This document shows, one piece after another, positions 43,990 through 53,477 of a DNA stretch of 64,000 nt. Below the pieces are notes generated by a model. That model had not been told where the DNA came from. It made no database searches and was given only the letters and a program-made list of their open reading frames with translations. Each line of letters opens with the position of its first letter. The stretch's first letter is position 1. The stretch is from Duncaniella muricolitica (GTDB taxonomy: Bacteria; Bacteroidota; Bacteroidia; Bacteroidales; Muribaculaceae), in contig CP061009.1 in the NCBI GenBank assembly GCA_025808375.1, forward strand, positions 248,001-312,000, given 5' to 3'. Made by a program: the position numbers and the translations under genes.

Positions 43990-45297
43990 TCAGACGAGCT
44001 GAGCGAACAGGTCGATATATTTCCGGGCCACGACCTGTGGGCTGAAGTTCTCGCGCACAAACCGGTGCTGGTCATCGCGTGGTATGTCGGCGTCTATAGC
44101 CCACATGATGCCCTTGGCTATGTCGAGCGTGTCGCGCGACGCGGCGACATATCCGTTGTCCAGATGGCTCACGAGCTCCTCGCGCGAATCGCCTCCGAAC
44201 ACTACGGGCACCGCTCCCGAGGCCATGCCTTCGAGCACGGTGTCGGAGACATTCTCAAGTATTGCGGTCGAGAGTATCACTTTGGCCGAACTGTAGAGAT
44301 AGCGCAGTATCTTGTTGTCGTTGACACGTCCGAGCCAGCGGTGCGACATGCGCAGGCGGTCAAGCACCTCGGGGTTGTGAAGGCTGCCGAAGAGATAGAC
44401 AGCCGTGGCGGTGGCTGTCTCGGGATAGTTGTCAAATATATGGTTGAGGGCGTCAATGGCATAGTCGAGCCCCTTTGACGGGTCGTCGAGCCGATTGGCC
44501 CCGATAAGTATCAGATGAGGTTTCGACAGGGTGAGGAGCGAGTCGATGTGTCGGGGCTGGACCGTGTAGTGAAGGTCGACCGGCACGGGGTTGGGGATAG
44601 TCATCACCGGCATGTTGCGTAGCAGCGACGAGCTGCGGGCTTTGTGCTCGAGCCACCGGCTGTCAGTGACAAACGTCACGGGAATGTCGGCATAGAGGCG
44701 CATCTTGCGCTTCCACATGCGGTATGACAGATCGCCCCGGTGTCCGCCCCCTTTGAGATACATGCAGTTGCCGCACGTGTCGGTGAAATAGTCACACTCA
44801 TAGGCCTGGTGACATACTCCCGTGAAGGCCCACATGTCGTGGAGAGTCCATACAATCTTCTTGCCCGCCTCATGCAGACGTCGTATGCCGCGGAGGTTCA
44901 TCAGACCGAGATTTATCCAGTTGAGACACACTATATCGGCCTCCCTGACCCACGGATGGTTGTGGACATTGACGGCCAGCGTGCCGGTCGAGACCACATA
45001 ATTGCCGTGGCCTGAGCGGTCGCAGTGAGCCATCACAAAGAGGCGTTCGGCACAGTAGCGTATGCCGCGCGAGAGGCGCGACCCGACCTCCGAGACATTG
45101 GCCTCGCTTGAGCTGCGGGTATACACCACCATACGCACGTCAAGCCCCTCGCGACGCAGTGCCTGCATGAGCCGGAATGAGGCCTTGGCGGCACAGCCGA
45201 GAGTGTCGCTGTGATTCACGAGCACTATCTTTTTGCCCTTGAGCGAAGCGGGCAGCGATGAAGCGGCCGGTAAGTTATCGTTTGTTGGACTTGACAT
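43990..45297 (-). CDS. Glycosyltransferase (GT4-like)
   Basis: A 435-residue GT-B enzyme. The N-terminal half has KKIVLVNHSDTLGCAAKASF and a middle cluster of aromatic and Cys residues (YECDYFTDTCGNCMYLKGGG). The C-terminal donor-binding half has HLILIGANRLDDPSKGLDYA and the Glu-containing GMASGAVPVVFGGDSREELV. Likely makes surface polysaccharide. It overlaps the end of the DUF389 gene by 23 bases, so the two are co-translated. Confidence 0.88.
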   Translation of the reverse strand: MSSPTNDNLPAASSLPASLKGKKIVLVNHSDTLGCAAKASFRLMQALRREGLDVRMVVYTRSSSEANVSEVGSRLSRGIRYCAERLFVMAHCDRSGHGNYVVSTGTLAVNVHNHPWVREADIVCLNWINLGLMNLRGIRRLHEAGKKIVWTLHDMWAFTGVCHQAYECDYFTDTCGNCMYLKGGGHRGDLSYRMWKRKMRLYADIPVTFVTDSRWLEHKARSSSLLRNMPVMTIPNPVPVDLHYTVQPRHIDSLLTLSKPHLILIGANRLDDPSKGLDYAIDALNHIFDNYPETATATAVYLFGSLHNPEVLDRLRMSHRWLGRVNDNKILRYLYSSAKVILSTAILENVSDTVLEGMASGAVPVVFGGDSREELVSHLDNGYVAASRDTLDIAKGIMWAIDADIPRDDQHRFVRENFSPQVVARKYIDLFAQLV

Positions 45298-46699
45298 CCT
45301 TTGACGGTGTGTTTTTAGTACTGTTTTTTGTGCTGTTTTTGGTCTTGATTATATCACCTACGTTGACAAGGCTCACCGCGTCGAGTCGCAGACGAGCCTC
45401 GAGATACCGCTCCAGTTCGCGCTGCTTGGCCGCCGGCATAGGTGTGGAGTATGACACGAGAGCCACATTGACAGTGTCGAGCGACGCAGTGGCTATATTG
45501 CCGAATATAGCTCTGGATATTGCCAGCTCCCTGACCTGGGGAAACAGCACCCTCACCTCGGGAGCCAGACGCCCCGAGATGGTGTCGTTGAGCCTGGCAG
45601 TGGCTATGACGGCCCTGAGCGAGTCGATGGTAGCCTGTCCGGCCGCTATCGAGGTCTGGGCCATCTCGTAGATGTCGCGCACCGACGAGCCCTGCATGGC
45701 CTCGATGTCGGGTGTATCGCCCTGGATAATGTTGAGGCTCGTCCCGCCAAGACCGTAGAAGCCGAGGCGCGACGACAGCGCGAGATTGAGCGAATCGGCC
45801 GGTAACACCTTGCCGATGAGCGTGATGGTCAGAGTGCGCTTGCCGTGGTCGACCGACGCGTCGCTGCTCAGCACCCTTGTGGCCGGAAAGCGGCACTCAT
45901 GCGCCACAAAACGGTCGGCATTGGCTGTGAAGCGGCTCATGGTGAGCATATTGTAGGTGAGGTAGAGCGACGGCAGCAGCGTGAGCACCGCCACAGAGTA
46001 GACGATGCGCCTCACCTTGCGGGCACGGCGCGGATTGTCGGTCTCCACGGGGTGGTAATGCATGAGCTTGACCCCGATGAAGGTGGCCAGGGCTATGTAG
46101 ATGGAGTTGATGAGAAACAGATAAAACGCTCCGAAGAAATAGTTGGGCTGCCATGTGGCCAGTCCGTAGCCCGCGGTGCATAGCGGAGGCATGAGAGCCG
46201 TGGCTATGGCCACGCCCGGGATGACATTGCCCTTTGACTTCGAGCCGATGGCTATTATGCCGGCTCCGCCGCCGAAAAATCCTATCAGCACGTCATATAT
46301 GGTGGGCGACGTGCGGGCCAGCAGCTCGCTGTGACCCTCGCTCACGGGCGAGATGAGAAAATAGAGCGTCGAGGTGAGCACGCTGAACCCTGTGGCCATC
46401 ACGAGATTGCGCATGGCCCGCTTGATGAGGTCAAAGTCGCGCACGCCCACACCCAGACCGATGCCGATGATGGGGCCCATGAGCGGCGAGATGAGCATCG
46501 CGCCGATGATGACGGCCGTCGAGTTGGTGTTGAGGCCCAGCGAGGCTATGAAGATGGCCAGGACAAGGATGAGGATATTGGTGCCGCGAAAGGTCACACC
46601 GTCGCGGATGGTCTGCTCGGCTTCCTCCTGGCTGATGAGATAGTCGGTCAGAGAGAAGTACTGTACGAAATATTGTCGGAGAGCGTTGGCTTTGATCAT
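45275..46699 (-). CDS. DUF389 integral membrane protein
   Basis: A ~474-residue membrane protein starting best at ATG 46699 (MIKANALRQYFVQYFSL); an in-frame start at 46786 would add an arginine-rich leader that resembles noncoding sequence. The DUF389 signature is seen at GTNILILVLAIFIASLGLNT followed by AVIIGAMLISPLMGPIIGIG and GFFGGGAGIIAIGSKSKG, with about seven helices, then a soluble C-terminal domain. The function of the family is unknown. Confidence 0.85.
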   Translation of the reverse strand: MIKANALRQYFVQYFSLTDYLISQEEAEQTIRDGVTFRGTNILILVLAIFIASLGLNTNSTAVIIGAMLISPLMGPIIGIGLGVGVRDFDLIKRAMRNLVMATGFSVLTSTLYFLISPVSEGHSELLARTSPTIYDVLIGFFGGGAGIIAIGSKSKGNVIPGVAIATALMPPLCTAGYGLATWQPNYFFGAFYLFLINSIYIALATFIGVKLMHYHPVETDNPRRARKVRRIVYSVAVLTLLPSLYLTYNMLTMSRFTANADRFVAHECRFPATRVLSSDASVDHGKRTLTITLIGKVLPADSLNLALSSRLGFYGLGGTSLNIIQGDTPDIEAMQGSSVRDIYEMAQTSIAAGQATIDSLRAVIATARLNDTISGRLAPEVRVLFPQVRELAISRAIFGNIATASLDTVNVALVSYSTPMPAAKQRELERYLEARLRLDAVSLVNVGDIIKTKNSTKNSTKNTPSKDVKSNKR

Positions 46700-46742
46700 T
46701 TTTCGTAAGAAAGGCTCATTGAACGGAGGCGGCGGGATAACA

Positions 46743-48560
46743 TTACACCGACGAACGCACGAGGCTCTTGATCTCGTCGACCACATTGATGATGTAGTCT
46801 CCTATCTTCTCGAGCGAGGCCACTATGTCCATGTAATAGATGCCCGCCTGATATTCATACTTGTGGGCATTGATATTCTCCACATTGCCCGTGCGGAGCT
46901 GATTGCGCAGATTATTGATCTCGCGCTCATAGTTGTAAGATGATATTATATCCTTCTCCTGGGCATGCTCGCTGTCGCGCAGAAGCAATATCTGGTTGGT
47001 CATGGCGGCCTCCACGGCTATGAACATCGAGTCGATGTTGTGATATATTCCGTCGCTGAAATGCACGTCGCCCTCGCGTTTGCGTATGAGCACCTTGCCT
47101 ATGCCGAAACAGCAGTCGGCTATGCTCTCGATTTCGCTCACGATGCGAAACATCGCCGCGATCCTGTGCTTGCCCTCGTTGGAGAGGCGGCCCTCCGAGC
47201 ATCGGTTGAGATAGTCGGCGATCTCTATCTCCATACGGTCGGAAATCTCCTCATATTTTTCCAGACGTGAGAATTGTTTGGTAAACTCGTCCGAGTCGGT
47301 CTTGATGTGCACGATGTTCTGCGCCATGCCTATCATGCGCTGCACGCGCTGGGCGTAGACCACGATCTCCTTCTCGGCCTGGGAGATGTTGAGCTCCGAC
47401 GCGCTGACCATACCGGCCGATATAAACTTGAGCTGAAACTCCTCGCCGTGGGTCGAGGTGACCGGCACAAGCCGCTCGACTATCTTGACATACAGTCCGG
47501 TGAGCCATATCATTATGGAGAGGTTGATGAGATTGAACACGGTGTGAAACACCGACAGGCCTATCGACACGCTCTGCTGCATGGCCGCTATCTGAGCCGT
47601 CACCGGGTGGCCGGCGGGCAGAGAGTTGTCAAACAGGTGGTCGTAGGTGGCAGGGTCGGTGGCCTCGATATTGTTGACAAATGCCGAGAGGGCCCCCGGG
47701 TCGCCCTGGCCCAGCTCCTCGGTGAGCCATTGGGCGAAGTGGCAGAACGGAAAGAAGATGGCCAGCGTCCAGGCCGTGCCCAGAAAGTTAAACAACAGAT
47801 GGCCCATGGCGGTTCGCTTGGCTGCCACATTTCCGCCCATTGATGCCATGAGTGGCGTGATGGTGGTGCCTATGTTGGAGCCAAGCACCAGCGCGCACGA
47901 CAGGTCAAAGTCGATCCAACCCTTGCTGCACATGATGAGCGTGATGGCAAACGTGGCCGCGCTCGACTGGATGACCATCGTGAGCATCATGCCCACAAAC
48001 GTGAATATCAGCACCGAAACGAAGCCCATCGAGGTGTAACGCTCCAGGAATGCAAACATCTCGGGATTGCTCTGGAGGTCGGGGACATAGGTGCTGATGA
48101 GGTCAAGACCCATGAAGAGAAACGCGAAGCCTATAAAAAATTCGCCTATCGACTTGTTGCGGCTCGACTTGGCAAACAGCAACGGTATCGACAGGCCTAT
48201 GACCGGCAATACAAACGCCGAAATATTGACTTTAAATCCAAACAGGGCTATCACCCATGCCGTGAACGTGGTGCCCACGTTGGCTCCCATGATTACAGCC
48301 ATCGACTGGCCCAGCGACATCAGACCCGCGTTGACAAAACTCACCACCATCACTGTCGAGGCCGATGAACTCTGTATAAGGGCCGTGATGAGGATGCCTG
48401 TGAGCATGCCTGTGAAGCGGTTGCGGGTCATGGCTGAGAGAATGTTGCGCAGACGGTCGCCCGCGGCTTTCTGCAAGCCTTCGCTCATCACTTTCATTCC
48501 ATAGAGAAACAAGGCCACTGAGCCAAACAGACATAGCAGGTCTAAAAAACTGTAACTCAT
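46743..48560 (-). CDS. Na+/Pi cotransporter family protein with PhoU-like tail
   Basis: A 605-residue transporter: two homologous membrane blocks, each with QSSSA motifs (LITALIQSSSASTVMVVS near residue 58 and MLTMVIQSSAATFAITL near residue 212), the sodium/phosphate cotransport core, and a helical PhoU-like C-terminal domain (about residues 390-600). It imports phosphate or balances it. A promoter lies 70 bases upstream. Confidence 0.92.
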   Translation of the reverse strand: MSYSFLDLLCLFGSVALFLYGMKVMSEGLQKAAGDRLRNILSAMTRNRFTGMLTGILITALIQSSSASTVMVVSFVNAGLMSLGQSMAVIMGANVGTTFTAWVIALFGFKVNISAFVLPVIGLSIPLLFAKSSRNKSIGEFFIGFAFLFMGLDLISTYVPDLQSNPEMFAFLERYTSMGFVSVLIFTFVGMMLTMVIQSSAATFAITLIMCSKGWIDFDLSCALVLGSNIGTTITPLMASMGGNVAAKRTAMGHLLFNFLGTAWTLAIFFPFCHFAQWLTEELGQGDPGALSAFVNNIEATDPATYDHLFDNSLPAGHPVTAQIAAMQQSVSIGLSVFHTVFNLINLSIMIWLTGLYVKIVERLVPVTSTHGEEFQLKFISAGMVSASELNISQAEKEIVVYAQRVQRMIGMAQNIVHIKTDSDEFTKQFSRLEKYEEISDRMEIEIADYLNRCSEGRLSNEGKHRIAAMFRIVSEIESIADCCFGIGKVLIRKREGDVHFSDGIYHNIDSMFIAVEAAMTNQILLLRDSEHAQEKDIISSYNYEREINNLRNQLRTGNVENINAHKYEYQAGIYYMDIVASLEKIGDYIINVVDEIKSLVRSSV

Positions 48561-48627
48561 GATGTTTTAAGTTGTCATTGTGATAGTTGGCATGGAGACG
48601 CGCCGGAGAGCACGTACTTCACCGATG

Positions 48628-48658
48628 CAAAGATATAACATTTTTTTACTTTTTCAAA
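48628..48658 (-). promoter_or_regulatory. Promoter of the Na+/Pi cotransporter gene
   Basis: On the minus strand TTTG (48658 to 48655), a 19-base spacer and TATCTTTG (48635 to 48628): full Bacteroidetes consensus. Confidence 0.75.
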
Positions 48659-48794
48659 CAACTCAGTGGGCGGAATTATGATTAATTTTGCAGTAAAGTT
48701 TTACGATACGACGACTCGCAGAGGCGGGGCGGGTATGAAAAAAGACGTTTTTTCGTTTTTTAGTTTCTTTCGATCATTCAGAACTTCGCACATT

Positions 48795-49103
48795 CTAAAT
48801 AGTCATCAGGAAGAAGCGATCGGGATTGCGTCCACCGAAGAACATGACAAACTGTAGTCTGTTGCCCTCGCGGCGGCAGGCCGTTTGCGCATATATGTCT
48901 TCGCGTGGGTTGCTGCGATTGTTGTAATCCAATAGATGACAGGTAGTGCGAAGACCTTGAGTGATGTAGGATGTCAACGAAGATGCATCCCACGTTTTTG
49001 TTTCATAACCGGGTCTTTGCATATACTTGTCATTAAGAGTCTCTGTCGTAACACTACCTTTTTCTTTAAAATTATTACTCCGGCCATAGGGATGACGGCC
49101 CAC
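48795..49103 (-). CDS. Hypothetical protein, unrecognised
   Basis: A possible 102-residue protein, starting at GTG 49103 or at ATG further in. The C-terminal half (TQGLRTTCHLLDYNNRSN, then LQFVMFFGGRNPDRFFLMTI) looks like folded protein rather than a random frame, and the base composition is lower in GC than the housekeeping genes. No family was recognised. It is divergent from the small HTH gene 22 bases away, an arrangement seen in toxin-antitoxin and regulator-target pairs, but nothing in the sequence proves that. The frame may also be a decayed gene. Confidence 0.35.
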   Translation of the reverse strand: MGRHPYGRSNNFKEKGSVTTETLNDKYMQRPGYETKTWDASSLTSYITQGLRTTCHLLDYNNRSNPREDIYAQTACRREGNRLQFVMFFGGRNPDRFFLMTI

Positions 49104-49125
49104 ACCTTAATATAATATATGTCAT

Positions 49126-49353
49126 ATGGAACCGATAGGCACCATGATTAAGGAAGAGCTGGAGCGTCAGGAGCGCACGGTGTCGTGGCTCGCTCGAAAA
49201 CTCAACTGTGACCGCTCAAACATCTACCGGCTATTTCAGAAACACTCCATCGACACGGCACTGCTACAACGCCTGTCAGTCATACTCGGGCGGGATTTCT
49301 TCTCCGACCTAAGCAATAATCTTTCAGTCAGAAAGGGTAGAAATGAGGCATAA
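49126..49353 (+). CDS. Small HTH (Cro/C1-like) DNA-binding protein
   Basis: A 75-residue protein consisting of one helix-turn-helix domain (TVSWLARKLNCDRSNIYRLF, then DTALLQRLSVILGRDFF) and a basic tail. Its partner or target is not evident; the unknown divergent gene is a candidate. The stop codon lies inside a perfect terminator stem. Confidence 0.7.
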   Translation: MEPIGTMIKEELERQERTVSWLARKLNCDRSNIYRLFQKHSIDTALLQRLSVILGRDFFSDLSNNLSVRKGRNEA

Positions 49354-49384
49354 TTCGTTGCGTATGCGAATTATGCCTCATTTC
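49340..49384 (+). terminator. Perfect 18-bp terminator overlapping the HTH stop
   Basis: Arms 49340-49357 and 49367-49384 are exact reverse complements around a 9-base loop. The stop codon of the HTH gene (49351-49353) is within the left arm. Confidence 0.8.
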
Positions 49385-49587
49385 TGTGTCAATCCCGCTA
49401 CGTCATGGCCCGCGCAGTGAATTTTCTTTGCTATAACTTTGTAGAGCATTTCGCGCCCTGTCTCCGCGGTTCAACCTCCGCGGCTATGAAAATACCTATA
49501 AACAGTTGTGCAATAAGGCTATATAATAGGGCGGCTATGACAGCGAAATAAATCTTTAACCAAAGTTATAACTTAATCAATTAACGT
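49385..49587 (+). promoter_or_regulatory. Leader region of the collagen-like lipoprotein gene
   Basis: A 203-base gap. A TAACTTTG -7 element occurs near 49434, without a clear -33 box, followed by a CCGCGG-containing hairpin and an AT-rich end before the ATG. A 5' untranslated leader of ~145 bases is suggested. Confidence 0.3.
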
Positions 49588-52500
49588 ATGAACAAAAAAT
49601 TCATCAACGGGTTTCTGCTCGCCTCCCTTGTAGTAGGGTCGGGTGGTATACTCTCTTCTTGCAAGGACTACGATGATGACATCGACCAGCTCAGACAAGA
49701 GGTGGCGGTCAACAAGTCGGCTATTGAGGACATCAATAGCAAGATAGCAGCCGGTGCTATCCTTGAAAGCGTGGAACCTAATGCCACAAACACAGGTATT
49801 ATTGTGACCGTAACTAAGAACGGCTCCAAGCAGACCTTCGAAATCAAGAACGGTGTGAACGGTACCGACGCTGACGTCTGGACTATCGAAAAGAACGCTA
49901 ATGGCGAATGGATGTGGGCCAAGAACGGTGTCCTCACCAATTATCCCGCCCAGGGTCCCAAGGGTGATCAGGGTGAACAAGGTGTTCCCGGCCAGGATGG
50001 CAAGCCCGGTGCTGACGGTGCTCCTGGTGCTCCTGGTGCTCCTGGTGCTGATGGCAAACCCGGTGCTGACGGTAAGCCCGGCCAGGATGGTGCTCCAGGC
50101 AACTACTGGGCTCCCAATGCTGACGGTACAGAGCTCGTTGAGCACGTATGGAACGCTGAGACCAAGAAGTATGAGGCTACAGCCAATACTGTCAAGATCG
50201 CTATCACATATCCCGGCATCACCGCTGTTGTTGACAACGGATATGTATATCTTAACGGCGTAGAGATCAAGAAGGATGCCGACGGCAACCCCATCTATGG
50301 CAAGGTAGCCATCTCTCGCAGCGGTCTTCTCACAGGCCTCGGCTTTATCCCCGCTCTCTATCTCGACGGTGTTGAGGGTACTCGTTTCGCTTATGTAAAT
50401 GAAAACTATCTTTCACCTGTCGCCAGCGGCAAGAGCGGTAATGTGACCATCAACGGTGCATCGGTTGCTTATGAGATTCCCGCTGCTTCTAAGTGGGCTT
50501 TCAATACAAACGCCAAATCGCCTTATCAGCTCAGCGAGAATGCAGAGGCTAACTTCAATCTCAATCCCGATAACGCCAATATCGAGGGCGTGAAGTTCAA
50601 CTTCCTCCCCATCGCAAACATCGAGACTGTATCAGCTTCTCGCGCTGCTGCTCCCGAGCTCGTAATCAAGAGCACTGAGGGCAAGGATGGCAAACTCGTT
50701 GTTACATACAACGTGAACAATCCCGCCTCAATGGCTTATACCGAAAATGGCAAGAACACTCTGCCTGTTACCGCTCTTAACGCTACACTCAAAGAAAATG
50801 CTGATGCCAATGCAGCCGGCGTAACCGGTGTGGTTACTTCCGACTACTTCAGCCTCGTAATGTCGCGCGTTAGATTCTCGGCTCTCAGCTTTACCGGTAC
50901 TGCCGATCTCCACCTCGCTGCAACAGGTGCTGACGCTATCGAGCAGAAGGGTGGCAAGGTTGTCAAGCTCGCTTATACTCAGGCTGAGAAGTATGACCTC
51001 TCCAAGAATATCCGCATCTGCTATCAGCAGGCTGATTTCGGCAAGAACCTCGGCACCGCTGCCGAGAAGCAGATGTCTCTCAAAGAGGCTGCCGACAAGT
51101 GGGGTCTGACTGTAACTTACTCAATGATGAACTATACCATTGGTGATTCTAAGACAAATGATTCACAGTATGCTTCAATCGATGCTAACGGTGTAGTTGA
51201 TCTCAAGTATCTCAATGCAAATAACCAGTGGGTATCTTGCAGCGGCGCAGATGACAATAAGGGCTCTCGCTCAGCAATCGGTCGTCACCCTGTTGTAATG
51301 GTTAACCTTTGCAACGGCACCAACGTTGTCCTCACCGGTTACGTTATGTTTGAGATCACCGATGTTGCTCCTGCAATCTCCAACACCGGCATCGTTCTCG
51401 CTACCGGCGAACCCATGCCTTACCTCTGCACTTCGACCAACAAGGTTGTGAGCACTTGGGCTACTACCACAAGCCAGGTTCTCTCAGTTCTCGGTAAGAG
51501 CGAAGAGCAGTTCAAGAGCGACTACGCCCTCGAAATCGGCACAACCTATGTTAAGGCTGCCAACTGGACAGAGAAGGAACAGTCATTCACCAAGGTTGCC
51601 AATAACAAGTATGGTATCCTCAACTATAACCCCGACTCACAGGCCGGTCCTACCAATGGCTTCCTCACATGGAACTACTCATTGGCTGCAGCTACCGAGA
51701 TAGCCAAGCTCACCGCTGCTGACAAGCCCTCTACTGTTGAGCTCTTCGTTAAGTTTGTTAATACCAAGAACTCTGACGATTGCCTCTACCTCGGTGTATC
51801 GATCACCATCCTCCCCGCTCCCTCGATCACTTACGGAACCCTCAACCCCAACCTCCTCGTTCCGGGTACCAATGACCAGGTGAGCATGTGTACTCTCGCC
51901 AAGAACAACACCCAGGGTAAGGACGTAACTTACTTCCAGGCACTTCTTGAGAGCTACTACACCAACAAGACTATCGTTCCCAGCTACATAGCTCCCACCG
52001 GTGACAAGTATCCCGCACTTTCTTCGATGACTCTTCCCCGCGAGTACTCGTTCACAACAGCTCAGCAGCCCGGTCTTGCTATCAGCGCAGACGGCAGCAA
52101 GCTCCTCAAGGGCACACAGTTCGTAGCTTCTATCGACAAGACTACCGGTAACGTAGTGTTCGAGCACACACCCGCTTCTCTTGAGCTCCTCAACAGCGCG
52201 AACGGTGTATATGCCAACGTACAGGTGCTTTCTCAGTACTGCAACGAGGCTGCCACAGTTGCTTCACCCGCTCACCTCGACTTCGTTGAGCAGACCAACA
52301 ACGTGGTACGCATCAACTTCCGCAAGCCTGTGACTGTAGTAGGTGTAAACAACTATGAGGTTAAGCCCGACGGTATCAATCCTAAGAAAGAAGCTCTCGG
52401 TAACTTCTTCTCTATGACTGACTACTTCGGCAACGCCCTCTTCAACAATACCGCTGCAGGTTACGCTGACAACCAGGGTCTCTTCGGTTACTATCAGATC

Positions 52501-52776
52501 GAGTCTATCAAGGTTGATCTCACCGGCCTCTCTAACAATGGTGTTACATTCTCTGTTGAGGGTGCTACAAGCTCTAACAAGGAGGTTTACACTATCGAGA
52601 ATGCAGCAGGTGACCTGACCGCTGACGTCCTCAATGATGTTAAGGTTGTATGTGACTACACCAGCGAGGTGCTCGAGCAGACCGTAACAGTTAAGATTCC
52701 TGTAACTGTAACTTACTACTGGGGTACTCAGAAAGTTGAGGCTACTGTAACAGTTAAGCCCAACCGCAACAACTAA
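49588..52776 (+). CDS. Large surface lipoprotein with collagen-like Gly-X-Y segment
   Basis: A 1062-residue lipoprotein: signal peptide with lipobox GGILSSC (Cys25) followed by KDYDDD, the acidic pattern used by Bacteroidetes to send lipoproteins to the cell surface. Residues ~30-60 look like a short coiled coil (DQLRQEVAVNKSAIEDINSK). Residues 123-170 are 16 uninterrupted Gly-X-Y triplets (GPKGDQGEQGVPGQDG and on), as in collagen. The remaining ~890 residues are beta-rich, Ala/Asn/Thr-rich repeats like Ig-type surface domains, with no enzyme motif. Codon use is biased toward GCT/GGT/CTC, as in tuf and the ribosomal genes, suggesting strong expression. Probable surface stalk or adhesin. Confidence 0.85.
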   Translation: MNKKFINGFLLASLVVGSGGILSSCKDYDDDIDQLRQEVAVNKSAIEDINSKIAAGAILESVEPNATNTGIIVTVTKNGSKQTFEIKNGVNGTDADVWTIEKNANGEWMWAKNGVLTNYPAQGPKGDQGEQGVPGQDGKPGADGAPGAPGAPGADGKPGADGKPGQDGAPGNYWAPNADGTELVEHVWNAETKKYEATANTVKIAITYPGITAVVDNGYVYLNGVEIKKDADGNPIYGKVAISRSGLLTGLGFIPALYLDGVEGTRFAYVNENYLSPVASGKSGNVTINGASVAYEIPAASKWAFNTNAKSPYQLSENAEANFNLNPDNANIEGVKFNFLPIANIETVSASRAAAPELVIKSTEGKDGKLVVTYNVNNPASMAYTENGKNTLPVTALNATLKENADANAAGVTGVVTSDYFSLVMSRVRFSALSFTGTADLHLAATGADAIEQKGGKVVKLAYTQAEKYDLSKNIRICYQQADFGKNLGTAAEKQMSLKEAADKWGLTVTYSMMNYTIGDSKTNDSQYASIDANGVVDLKYLNANNQWVSCSGADDNKGSRSAIGRHPVVMVNLCNGTNVVLTGYVMFEITDVAPAISNTGIVLATGEPMPYLCTSTNKVVSTWATTTSQVLSVLGKSEEQFKSDYALEIGTTYVKAANWTEKEQSFTKVANNKYGILNYNPDSQAGPTNGFLTWNYSLAAATEIAKLTAADKPSTVELFVKFVNTKNSDDCLYLGVSITILPAPSITYGTLNPNLLVPGTNDQVSMCTLAKNNTQGKDVTYFQALLESYYTNKTIVPSYIAPTGDKYPALSSMTLPREYSFTTAQQPGLAISADGSKLLKGTQFVASIDKTTGNVVFEHTPASLELLNSANGVYANVQVLSQYCNEAATVASPAHLDFVEQTNNVVRINFRKPVTVVGVNNYEVKPDGINPKKEALGNFFSMTDYFGNALFNNTAAGYADNQGLFGYYQIESIKVDLTGLSNNGVTFSVEGATSSNKEVYTIENAAGDLTADVLNDVKVVCDYTSEVLEQTVTVKIPVTVTYYWGTQKVEATVTVKPNRNN

Positions 52777-52800
52777 CTTTTAAATAGTGATTAATGGCAG

Positions 52801-52832
52801 AAGAGCACTGGCCTGAGTGCCGGTGCTCTTTT
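52801..52832 (+). terminator. Terminator of the collagen-like gene
   Basis: AAGAGCACTGGC (52801-52812) pairs with GCCGGTGCTCTTTT (52819-52832) through one G-T pair, with a 6-base loop and a T-run. Confidence 0.85.
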
Positions 52833-52854
52833 GTAAATCATTCGGCGTAAGACG

Positions 52855-53394
52855 ATGAAGAAACTATTCATGATAATCTCCTGTTCGCTCATGCTGTGGG
52901 CTTGCGGAAACAATAGCGGTCAGAAAGAGACCGCCGTGCGCACCGTGGCCGACATAGAACAGGAATTTGCATCGACCCTCTCGGCCTCCGACACCACACG
53001 TGTGCTCGCACTCGCGACCGAGTTTCTTGACAGCATCAAGGCCGGCAACGTGCAGTGGGCCGTCGAGACACTCTGCGAGCTTGACTCTACGGGTCGGGTG
53101 ATGCCTCTGGGCGAGGATTCACGCAAGCGCGTGGCGCGTCGCTTTGAGATGTTTCCCGTGGTGAGCTATGAGCTTGACTATTATAGTTTCTCCATGCCGA
53201 CGCTCAACGACTTGAAATATCGCACATATTTCGAGGAGCGTCAGGAAGGGGAGACGGGAGGTCCGTCAATGGCCGTGATGTTTAACCCCGTAAAGGATTC
53301 GGGCCAATGGTATCTGTGTCTCAAAGAGGCATCGCAGCCCGCTAAGGATGCGGCCAACGCGCTCAATCCTGACCTGATTATTGAAGGAAAATAG
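52855..53394 (+). CDS. Lipoprotein of unknown function
   Basis: A 179-residue lipoprotein: signal peptide MKKLFMIISCSLMLWACGNN with the lipid-bearing Cys at residue 17. The mature part is helical at first (DIEQEFASTLSASDTTRVLA) and beta-rich later (VSYELDYYSFSMPTLNDLKY). No family was recognised. The residue after Cys is Gly-Asn-Asn rather than an acidic run, so it may face the periplasm. It lies 78 bases after the collagen-like gene, beyond a terminator. Confidence 0.7.
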   Translation: MKKLFMIISCSLMLWACGNNSGQKETAVRTVADIEQEFASTLSASDTTRVLALATEFLDSIKAGNVQWAVETLCELDSTGRVMPLGEDSRKRVARRFEMFPVVSYELDYYSFSMPTLNDLKYRTYFEERQEGETGGPSMAVMFNPVKDSGQWYLCLKEASQPAKDAANALNPDLIIEGK

Positions 53395-53427
53395 ATTGAC
53401 CACACATAATTATTCAATAAGTCGTGA

Positions 53428-53466
53428 GTCCGCATGGCGTTGTGAAACGCTATGCGGACATTTTTT
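53428..53466 (+). terminator. Terminator of the lipoprotein gene
   Basis: GTCCGCATGGCGTT (53428-53441) pairs with AACGCTATGCGGAC (53446-53459) through one G-T pair, with a 4-base loop, followed by ATTTTTTT. Confidence 0.85.
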
Positions 53467-53477
53467 TATACCACTGT

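Noticed and set aside
48666..48857. Small rightward frame of 63 codons
   Set aside because: Overlaps the opposite unknown gene and the promoter area; no signal or family, weak coding character.
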